From a virus: DNA of 51,180 nt. Where the stretch lies: the IMG/VR virus record IMGVR_UViG_3300043331_000297, positions 1 through 51,180 of that record; one strand, given 5' to 3'. This document shows, piece after piece, positions 45,739-51,180 of this stretch (its first letter is position 1; each line of letters opens with the position of its first letter). The notes under the pieces are model-generated. The model made no database searches. It saw nothing but the letters and a program-made list of their open reading frames with translations, and was not told the DNA's origin. A program made the translations under genes and the position numbers.

Positions 45739-46560
45739 CTACCGGCCGCGCCGGAACTGGCGATTGCTGAGATCAACGAACTCCCCGGGCTCCACCAGGA
45801 GCACGGTGCATCGGCACTGGATGACCTCCTGGGGAGGGCCGGACGGGTCGCCAGGGAAGGCCAGCGGGAACCCGCCCACGATGAACGGCGCGGCCAGCGG
45901 CACGCGCTGTCCGTCCGCCACGTCATGCGTCGGCCGGGTGCGCCGGTCGTCGGTGGCCAGCCACAGCTTCTCGAACGTCTCGCCGGTCTCCTCGGCCACG
46001 GCCGCGAACGCGTCCGAGCGCCCGGCGTTCAGCGCGCCGATCGTCTCGGTGCGCGCGATCACGGTCGCCCGGTTCGGCCAGCGCTCGCTCCCCGAGGTTG
46101 ACAGAACACTGTCAACCCGGGCGGACAGCTCCGGGATCGTCTCGCCCAGGTTGGCCCCTCGGACCACCTCGGCGGCCACGAGGTCGTACACCTCGTCCGG
46201 CACGCGGACCAGCCGGTTCCGGACCTCGGCCAGGTACCGGGTCATTGCCGGACGCTGGTCCCAGGCGTAGCCCCGGCCCAGTAGCTTCTCGAACGCCAGC
46301 GCCAGGGCCTTCCAGACCTCCCCGGCCAGGATCAGCTCCACGGCCTCGCGCCACGCCGGGACGCGCGCCCAGATCGCGTCCAGGTCTGGCGGCCGGTCCG
46401 TGCGCACCACGCGGCGCGCGGTCAGCGTCAGCCACTCGGCCAGCGCGGCCCACACGGCGGCGCGGATGTCGCGCTCCACGCGGGCGGCCTCCAGCCGGGC
46501 GTCCAGCCGGGCCGGGAGCCACGGGTCCCGGCCGCGCCCGTCCCAGACCGGCCCGGTCAC
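45739..46560 (-). CDS. MuF-type head morphogenesis protein
   Basis: 273 residues from GTG 46560. IARTETIGALNAGRSDAFAAVAEETG...WLATDDRRTRPTHDVADGQRVPL...QEVIQCRCTVLLVEPGEF is the C-terminal MuF domain; helices precede it. It is packaged or acts in head assembly next to the portal. It carries an operator-like site at 46098. Confidence 0.87.
   Translation of the reverse strand: MTGPVWDGRGRDPWLPARLDARLEAARVERDIRAAVWAALAEWLTLTARRVVRTDRPPDLDAIWARVPAWREAVELILAGEVWKALALAFEKLLGRGYAWDQRPAMTRYLAEVRNRLVRVPDEVYDLVAAEVVRGANLGETIPELSARVDSVLSTSGSERWPNRATVIARTETIGALNAGRSDAFAAVAEETGETFEKLWLATDDRRTRPTHDVADGQRVPLAAPFIVGGFPLAFPGDPSGPPQEVIQCRCTVLLVEPGEFVDLSNRQFRRGR
46098..46115. promoter_or_regulatory. Intragenic TTGAC-N8-GTCAA site
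   Basis: GTTGACAG-AACA-CTGTCAAC, 8-bp arms, in the MuF gene. Confidence 0.62.
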
Positions 46561-46850
46561 CCGGGCCTCTTGATCGGCTCGTACCGGGGCTCGCCCTCGG
46601 AGCTGAAGGTCAGCCGGGTGTACCGCGTGCCGCCGGAGCTGGCCAGCTCCACCAGGATCATGATCGGGAGCCAGAGGCCCACGGTCAGGACCAGGAGGAT
46701 CAGGTGGACCCCGGTGGAGATGCCGCTCCCCGAGCCGCCGCTGGCGAAGATCGCGCCGTCCGGCTCGCGTCGGTGGAGCCGCCACCCGGCGGCCGTCATG
46801 AGCTGGACCTCCCGGAGGAGCCGGTCCTCCTGGCGTGGCGTCGTGATCAT
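46557..46850 (-). CDS. Small membrane protein
   Basis: 97 residues with a hydrophobic region (GVHLILLVLTVGLWLPIMILVEL) at ~47-69, and a charged N-terminus (TTPRQEDRLLREVQLMTAAGWRLHRREPDG). ATG 46850 overlaps the portal stop. Its role in the head operon is unclear; membrane anchoring of assembly is one guess. Confidence 0.65.
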   Translation of the reverse strand: MITTPRQEDRLLREVQLMTAAGWRLHRREPDGAIFASGGSGSGISTGVHLILLVLTVGLWLPIMILVELASSGGTRYTRLTFSSEGEPRYEPIKRPG

Positions 46851-48796
46851 GCGGCCTTCACCAGCCCATCGCCTCGGTTGGCCACGCTCAGCGCGGCGAA
46901 CAACAAATCATCATGGTGGCGGATGCCCCGGGTCAGGAGTTCGTGGACGTACCCGGACAGGAGCCGGTGGAGGTCGTCGGCGTTGACGCCCAGGTCCGAG
47001 GCCACCAGGCCCACGTGGGTCCAGGCCCCCTCGGTGACCTTGGCGGCCTTCTCCGGCGTGATCGGCCCCACGTGGTGGTGGAGTTCGTGCCGGGGCACAC
47101 CGGACCACCGGCCGCGCCGCTCCTGGGGCGTGGTCAGCCGACCCCCAGCCAGCTCCAGCGCCCGGTACACCATCAGCTTGGCGCTGGCGTTGAACACCTC
47201 GGCCGGGGAGGGCGGCGCGGCCACGCGCGTGGCGGCCAGCTCGATCCGGCGGTCCAGCGCGGCCGTGATGGCGCGCGCCGAGCCGTCGTCGTCCGGCGGG
47301 TCCGGGGCCTCGCCGTCGTTGGGCGGCCCGTCCTCGGCGGGCTCGTCCTCGGGGTCGTCGGCGTCCGTGTTCTGGTCGGCCGTGGCCGGAAGGCCCACGC
47401 TCTCGATCCGGGGCAACCCGAGGAGCCGCTGGACTTCGGGGTCCAGGAGGAGGTCCGGCTGGGTCATGGCAGCGCGGAGGAGGATCTGGGCGGCGCGCTC
47501 CTGGACGTTGGGCATCTGCTCGGGGTCGAACGCCCCAGCCTTGACCACCTCGTCATCGCGGATCAGGAACCGCTCGTGGAGCTGGATCGCCTCGTCCAGC
47601 CGGTTGGGCTTGGCGGCCAGGGTGGACGTGTCGAACGCGAACGCGTAGCGCTCGGGGTTGGCCACGCCCATCGACTCCAGCGCGCGCCGGAGGAACCCCC
47701 GGGTGAGCGCGTCGGCCACCAGCCCGAGGTAACCCCTGATCCAGCGAATGCCCTCGTCCGAGATCAGCCAGGCGGTCCAGTGGTTCGAGTCCGCGATCCC
47801 GGTCAAGACCTCTTGCGGGATCTCGGCCATGCTGGCCACGCGGCTGATCGCCTTGTCCTTCATCGGCGTGATCTCGGCGCTCAGCTCGGACCAGAAGTTG
47901 ATCGGCTGGAGCTTGTCCAGGTGCTCGATCAGGTGGTCCGGGAGCGTGGCCATGATCGGCACCATGCTCCGGGCGTCGCCCTGGTTGGTCATGCTCGCGG
48001 CGGCGGCGCGCTGAAGGTAGGCCATGAACCCAGCCAGGCCCTCGGGGTCGTCCTCCTGGCGAGGGAAGTCCACGCCCTCGGGGAGGAACATGATCCCGGC
48101 CCCGGTCAGGCGGCTGTCCAGCTCCGCGAACTCGCGCTTGGTCAGGAGTTCGATCTCCCGGAGCGGCACGATCGCGGAGCGCGTGAACGAATCCGCCTGG
48201 TCCGTGTCGTTCGGGTGCGGACGCCAGCACCGGATCAGGATGTCCGTGCCGTCCTTCAGGGTCAGCTTGGAGCCGCCCCGGATCTGGGGCCGCTTCACCT
48301 GGAGGTCGTCGCCCAGGCGGCTGAACGCCGCGCCGGTGACCACGAACCAGGAGCCCTCGGCCGCCTCGGGGTTACGGGCCGCGCCCTCGCCCACGATCCA
48401 GCACTCCCCGCCCACGGCCAGGTCGATCCCGGCCAGGCGGAGGTTGTCGTCCCGCTGGCTCCCAGTGCCCAGCGGCACGGCGGCCAGCCGCTTGATCCGC
48501 TCGTCCGAGACCTCGCCGGTCTCCTCGCCGGTGTCGTCCACCTCGGTCACATAGAGCCGGGCCTGGGCCAGGCTGTCACCGACACGGCCGCTCAGCTTGT
48601 GGAGTTCGCCCACGATGTCGTAGAGCCGCCACGCCTCGGCCTGCCAGTCCTTGTTCCCGAACTTCCAGGTCTTCCAGGAGGAGTTCCCTCCGAAGTCCAC
48701 GATGGCGGTAGCACCGGCCAGCGCGGCGCGGCGCTCCATCTGCCGGGTGCCGAACGGGTCGGGCGCGTCCTTGACGCGCTGGCGGCGGAGGGCCAC
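46847..48796 (-). CDS. Portal protein
   Basis: 649 residues from GTG 48796 (after GGGAGGTAGGC). WKTWKFGNKDWQAEAWRLYDIVGELHKLSGRVGDSLAQARLYV, GECWIVGEG, DSRLTGAGIMFLPEGVDFP, YLQRAAAASMTNQGDARSMVPIMATLP, MAEIPQEVLTGIADSNHWTAWLISDEGIRWIRGYLGLVADALTRGFLRRAL are typical of actinophage portals. Acidic C-terminus (DDPEDEPAEDGPPNDGEAPDPPDDDG) followed by a further ~100 residues. It forms the dodecameric DNA gate. Confidence 0.92.
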   Translation of the reverse strand: MALRRQRVKDAPDPFGTRQMERRAALAGATAIVDFGGNSSWKTWKFGNKDWQAEAWRLYDIVGELHKLSGRVGDSLAQARLYVTEVDDTGEETGEVSDERIKRLAAVPLGTGSQRDDNLRLAGIDLAVGGECWIVGEGAARNPEAAEGSWFVVTGAAFSRLGDDLQVKRPQIRGGSKLTLKDGTDILIRCWRPHPNDTDQADSFTRSAIVPLREIELLTKREFAELDSRLTGAGIMFLPEGVDFPRQEDDPEGLAGFMAYLQRAAAASMTNQGDARSMVPIMATLPDHLIEHLDKLQPINFWSELSAEITPMKDKAISRVASMAEIPQEVLTGIADSNHWTAWLISDEGIRWIRGYLGLVADALTRGFLRRALESMGVANPERYAFAFDTSTLAAKPNRLDEAIQLHERFLIRDDEVVKAGAFDPEQMPNVQERAAQILLRAAMTQPDLLLDPEVQRLLGLPRIESVGLPATADQNTDADDPEDEPAEDGPPNDGEAPDPPDDDGSARAITAALDRRIELAATRVAAPPSPAEVFNASAKLMVYRALELAGGRLTTPQERRGRWSGVPRHELHHHVGPITPEKAAKVTEGAWTHVGLVASDLGVNADDLHRLLSGYVHELLTRGIRHHDDLLFAALSVANRGDGLVKAA

Positions 48797-48798
48797 GC

Positions 48799-49110
48799 CT
48801 ACCTCCCGAGGTCGGAGATCATGCCGGTTACCTGGCTGAAGGCCAGGGCCAGCGCCAGGACCAGCATGACGGGCCAGTCCCCCCAGAACCAGACCAGGGG
48901 AGCGGCGGCCAGGCTGACCCACATCCCGGCGCACCACGGGCACGTGATGAGCGTGGCGAACCACTCCCCGGCGGAGCCCGGCGTGTCGTCCAGCCAGCCC
49001 ACGATCCGGTCCCGGATCGGCTCGGTGATCGCGTCGGCCGTGATGAGCCCGGTCACCCTGGCCACGGCCAGCGCGTACACGAGGAGCTGGAGCCAGGGCG
49101 GGATCGTCAT
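48799..49110 (-). CDS. Membrane protein, DUF1360-like
   Basis: 103 residues with three hydrophobic segments (LLVYALAVARVTGLITADAI, CPWCAGMWVSLAAAPLVWFW, MLVLALALAFSQVTGMI); the ITCPWCAGMWVS block is a signature of the DUF1360-type family. ATG 49110 lies 7 nt after TACCAT, a leaderless arrangement. Function unknown. Confidence 0.75.
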   Translation of the reverse strand: MTIPPWLQLLVYALAVARVTGLITADAITEPIRDRIVGWLDDTPGSAGEWFATLITCPWCAGMWVSLAAAPLVWFWGDWPVMLVLALALAFSQVTGMISDLGR

Positions 49111-49117
49111 GTGCCAC

Positions 49118-49143
49118 ATGGTACGGCGTCCAGGGGGCATCTC
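49118..49143 (-). promoter_or_regulatory. Late-type leaderless promoter motif
   Basis: Minus strand GAGATGCCCCC (49133-49143), TACCAT (49118-49123), 7 nt, ATG 49110. It lies next to repeat copy B and starts the head operon. Confidence 0.6.
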
Positions 49144-49173
49144 GGCTCAGCCGCCCCGGTGCGACTTCACAGT

Positions 49174-49309
49174 GGGGAGACCGGGGGGACTGGGGAGACT
49201 ACCCCGGAGCCTCCAGCCCTATACGCGTGTCACGCGCGCCGCGTAATACAAGACCCTGTTTTGCAATGCGTGTAGGCATAGGGTCCCCCCAGTCTCCCCG
49301 GTCTCCCCG
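49174..49309. repeat. 136-bp element with G-rich inverted ends (copy B)
   Basis: The left arm (49174-49200) and right arm (49281-49309) are near-complementary G/C-run sequences with GAGAC/GACT spacing; between them ATACGCGTGTCACGCGCGCC (49221-49240) matches the core of copy A except for one base. Same length and same place beside a GAGATGCCCCC promoter. Confidence 0.75.
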
Positions 49310-49321
49310 TTCGGACATACC

Positions 49322-49666
49322 TCACGTATCCCAGTAGTCCGTCCCGTAGTCCAGGTCATAGGTCCGCCGGTACTCACGGTCCAGCTCGGTCCTATAACCC
49401 GAGCCCAGCCGGGGTCTCGGCGCTGACCCGGTGAACCGGTACCCGCACCACGTACAGCACCCGTCGCGCCGCGAGCCCTCGTCATGCGCCCCGATCACGC
49501 TGGCCGGGCACCACGTGGGCGTAGCGCGGCGAGCCGCCTGTGAGGTTGACCCGGAGTCATGGCCCCCAGTACGCGCGTACGGTTTTGCGCGCTCGGCGCT
49601 CGCGGCCGGGGTCTCCGAGGGGTGGACCGAGGGGGCGGAGGGGACGGACAGGTCAGCGGACGGCAC
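49322..49666 (-). CDS. Small zinc-site protein
   Basis: 114 residues from GTG 49666, preceded by GGAGGTGG and overlapping the upstream stop. The first half is Pro/Ser rich, then WCPASVIGAHDEG...CCTWCGYRFTG forms a possible zinc site, and an acidic-aromatic tail (YRRTYDLDYGTDYWDT) ends it. A shorter form starts at 49498. Function unknown. Confidence 0.55.
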   Translation of the reverse strand: MPSADLSVPSAPSVHPSETPAASAERAKPYARTGGHDSGSTSQAARRATPTWCPASVIGAHDEGSRRDGCCTWCGYRFTGSAPRPRLGSGYRTELDREYRRTYDLDYGTDYWDT

Positions 49667-49883
49667 GGCGCACCACCTCCACGTACCAGTCCCGCACCGC
49701 CTCGAACGTCTCGGCCAGGGGGAGGTACACCACGGCGGCGGCCACCAGCGGCCCGCCAACGAACACGGCCAGCACGCCCAGCACCACGGACCCGGCCACG
49801 CGCGTGGCGCGCTCCTCGTCCTCCTGACGGCGCTGGCGCGCGGCCTCGCGCTCCAGGCCCGGGTACCGCTTGGCTCGCGTCAC
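49653..49883 (-). CDS. Small membrane protein
   Basis: 76 residues: a charged helix (KRYPGLEREAARQRRQEDEERATR) followed by a membrane helix (VAGSVVLGVLAVFVGGPLVAAAVVYL) and an amphipathic end. GTG 49883 overlaps the stop of the preceding 56-residue gene (GTGA). Function unknown. Confidence 0.6.
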   Translation of the reverse strand: MTRAKRYPGLEREAARQRRQEDEERATRVAGSVVLGVLAVFVGGPLVAAAVVYLPLAETFEAVRDWYVEVVRRAVR

Positions 49884-50050
49884 CGGAACCACCGGCCCAG
49901 CACGCACGCCAGCACCGGCAGACCCACCACGAGCCAGCCCAGGCACGCCAGCCCGAGCGCGGGCAGACAGCCCGAGCGCACCGGCGGGTAACCCACCTCC
50001 GGCCCCGGTGTCCGGTACCCGACAACCCTTCTCCTCCGTCGCGTCATCAT
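49880..50050 (-). CDS. Very small membrane protein
   Basis: 56 residues. The start RRRRRVVGYRTPG is basic, and the end holds one membrane helix (LPALGLACLGWLVVGLPVLACVL). ATG-ATG at 50045-50050 overlaps the upstream stop, and its stop overlaps the next GTG, which supports its being real. Function unknown. Confidence 0.58.
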   Translation of the reverse strand: MMTRRRRRVVGYRTPGPEVGYPPVRSGCLPALGLACLGWLVVGLPVLACVLGRWFR

Positions 50051-50229
50051 CTCGGAACCCCATCAATCAGTCGTTTGGTGTGAATCCAGGACACCGGGGT
50101 CCGGCCGTTGACCTCCTTCAGGAACCGGACCTGAGCCCGGCCGCCCTCCACGGCCAACAGCTCGGCCCGGACCACCTCGCCCATGCCCGAGCGCACGCGC
50201 ACCACTACGGGCTCGGCCAGCTCGCTCAT
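50047..50229 (-). CDS. Small beta-rich protein
   Basis: 60 residues: VVVRVRSGMGEVVRAELLAVEGGRAQVRFLKEVNG, then VSWIHTKRLIDG, strand-rich like an SH3-type fold. ATG 50229 follows AGGAGGGCG. It lies after the HNH gene in the same operon. Function unknown. Confidence 0.62.
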   Translation of the reverse strand: MSELAEPVVVRVRSGMGEVVRAELLAVEGGRAQVRFLKEVNGRTPVSWIHTKRLIDGVPR

Positions 50230-50561
50230 CTCGCCCTCCTGACCCGGCCCCCGGTGGAGCTGTTGCACGGCCCGCACGCTGGCCGGATGTTCGAGCGCCG
50301 GTACGTGCCGCCCAGCGCGCCCGGGATGATCCGGTCCACGGTCACGGTCTCCACGGTCAGCAGCACGCCGCACCGGTAGCACCGGCACGCGGGCTCGCCC
50401 TGGCCCAGCCGGGTGTCCAGCCGGATCTCGGTCCCGTTGCCCAGCCGGACCACCAGGACATCCAGGTTCGCCCGGTACGTCTGGACCAGCCAGGCCCGGC
50501 GGCGCTGGCGGTCCGTCACGCTCCCCCGGGCGTTGCCGTTCGTGGTGCCTCGTCTGGCCAC
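50226..50561 (-). CDS. HNH endonuclease
   Basis: 111 residues. CRCYRCGVLL and CGPCN provide the zinc cysteines around VDRIIPGALGGTYRRSNIRPACGPCN, the HNH/ββα-metal fold; the usual DH is DR here, as in many actinophage versions. Proteins like this work with the terminase in packaging. GTG 50561 follows AGGAGCC; other GTG starts are possible upstream. Confidence 0.78.
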   Translation of the reverse strand: MARRGTTNGNARGSVTDRQRRRAWLVQTYRANLDVLVVRLGNGTEIRLDTRLGQGEPACRCYRCGVLLTVETVTVDRIIPGALGGTYRRSNIRPACGPCNSSTGGRVRRAR

Positions 50562-50603
50562 CGGCTCCTGAATCCCCAGGTCCGGGGACGTGTCCTCGGT
50601 CCC

Positions 50604-50642
50604 CTGGTAAGGACCAGCTAGTGAGGCTCCACCCCTTACCAG
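50604..50642. repeat. 9-bp inverted repeat between two small genes
   Basis: CTGGTAAGG (50604-50612) and CCTTACCAG (50634-50642) with a 21-nt loop, in the gap before the HNH gene. It could be a binding site or weak terminator. Confidence 0.4.
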
Positions 50643-50650
50643 CCCGGCGG

Positions 50651-50887
50651 TCACTGGGTGTCCAGGAAGCGCGGCGTGTGCTTGGCCCCCTGGCGGCCCT
50701 TGCCGCGCGGAGCCCGGCCCTTGATCCGGCCCACGTGCCAGTGCCCGCACTGGTTACACCAGTAGGTGTTCGAGCGCTCGCGCGTCCAGCCGGACGACGC
50801 GATCAGCCCTTGCCGTTGCTCCTCGGCGGCGGCCTGGGTCGCGTGCCGCTTCTTCCGGCCGCACTTGGCCAGGTAGCCCGCGCTCAC
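50651..50887 (-). CDS. Small zinc-finger-like protein
   Basis: 78 residues from GTG 50887 (after GGGAAG). KCGRKKRHATQAAAEEQRQGLIASSGW and YWCNQCGHWHVGRI hold C...CxxC...H, a possible zinc finger, with a basic Gly/Arg tail. This type recurs in actinophages next to HNH genes. It may bind DNA. The GTG overlaps the upstream stop. Confidence 0.68.
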   Translation of the reverse strand: MSAGYLAKCGRKKRHATQAAAEEQRQGLIASSGWTRERSNTYWCNQCGHWHVGRIKGRAPRGKGRQGAKHTPRFLDTQ

Positions 50888-51180
50888 TTCCCAGCCCTCC
50901 GCGCGTCGCGCATGGCCATCCGCCGCTCGGTGTCCAGCGCCAGCTCGGGGTCCTCCAGCACGGCCTCGGCCAGCCAGAGAGGGATCTCCTGGTCCAGCCG
51001 ACGCACCCACGGCGCGGCTGACGTGCCCATGATGATCTTCCCGGCCACCAGCGTCAGGAACGCGTGGGCGTGGTACGTCGGCTCCGGCCAGTCCCGCTGG
51101 TGGTAGTCCGGCGTCTCGCGCGTCCAGGTCCGCCGGATCGTCGCCTCCCCGAACCGTGAGGGCAGACGCTCCCACGGGCT
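50884..51180 (-). CDS. Partial gene at the right edge, unknown product
   Basis: The last 98 residues of a gene whose start lies outside the window. It includes RRTWTRETPDYHQRDWPEPTYHAHAFLTLVAGKIIMGTSAAPWVRRLDQEIP and a helical end (LAEAVLEDPELALDTERRMAMRDARRAGK). Its stop overlaps the start of the next gene (GTGA). It is not in the frame that the left-edge terminase would continue in, and no family was recognised. Confidence 0.6.
   Translation of the reverse strand, partial: SPWERLPSRFGEATIRRTWTRETPDYHQRDWPEPTYHAHAFLTLVAGKIIMGTSAAPWVRRLDQEIPLWLAEAVLEDPELALDTERRMAMRDARRAGK

Noticed and set aside
49161-49176. Another operator copy beside repeat B
   Set aside because: ACTTCACAGT matches the spacer of the repeat, but both TGAC and GTCA arms are missing.
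49495-49560. 21-residue peptide gene
   Set aside because: It has a plausible ATG but lies inside the better supported 114-residue frame, which has a strong ribosome site.
1-51180. Simple circular closure of the window
   Set aside because: Joining the left-edge terminase frame to the right edge gives a stop within about 40 codons, and the right-edge gene is in another frame. Some sequence must be missing between the two ends.

Overview
The window is nearly all of the genome of a high-GC, tailed (siphovirus-type) actinobacteriophage. Almost every gene is on the minus strand and tightly packed, with ATGA/GTGA stop-start overlaps and GTG starts. The gene complement is that of an actinobacterial siphophage: small terminase, portal, MuF protein, capsid protease, a capsid protein with a scaffold-like N-terminus, tail tube, tape measure, DUF5047-type tail protein and YqaJ exonuclease. 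The size (about 51 kb) and gene order suggest a Streptomyces phage of the R4-like (Arquatrovirinae) type; this assignment is from memory, not from a search.

Layout, in map order. 1-110: N-terminus of the large terminase, cut by the left edge. 107-841: small terminase. 1018-2946: a surface module of lipoprotein, LPXTG-anchored protein and membrane protein. 3025-13939: replication and recombination genes: a 1,450-residue TOPRIM-helicase-exonuclease-PolA fusion, a coiled-coil protein, a DEAD/DEAH helicase, an SSB-like protein, a YqaJ exonuclease and a RuvC-like resolvase. 14009-17790: small early or accessory genes, an HTH protein, and a plus-strand gene with its own promoter and terminator. 17838-21815: two membrane proteins (possible lysis genes), three glycosyltransferase-type proteins, a methyltransferase and a SAP motif. 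22008-35959: tail genes. 36010-36170: a small plus-strand RNA locus. 36174-40893: connectors, tail tube and major capsid protein. 40997-42279: EndoVII-type HNH gene and two plus-strand moron-like genes. 42383-48796: glycoside-hydrolase-like protein, sulfotransferase, protease, MuF and portal. 48799-51180: membrane proteins, small zinc proteins and an HNH gene.

The most unusual content is non-coding. (1) An inverted repeat, TGAC-N8-GTCA, occurs at least 21 times by eye. It overlaps the -35 box of many promoters (TTGACA-17-TAAGGT/TAATGT) and also sits alone inside genes, like the operators and stoperators of repressor-controlled phages. (2) A second promoter-like motif, GAGATGCCCCC followed by TAnnnT, lies 6-7 nt before start codons, implying leaderless late mRNAs. 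(3) Two adjacent 96-nt structured RNA units (23953-24148) have identical cores but compensatory changes in two stems. (4) A GGAGAAGGC...TAAG small-RNA motif occurs three times in two plus-strand transcription units. (5) Two ~135-bp elements with G-rich inverted-repeat ends and a common palindromic core each lie beside a motif-2 promoter. (6) A ~370-nt leader contains a tRNA-like fold.

No integrase, clear repressor or clear endolysin is visible. The left-edge terminase frame does not continue into the right edge, so some sequence is missing between the two ends.
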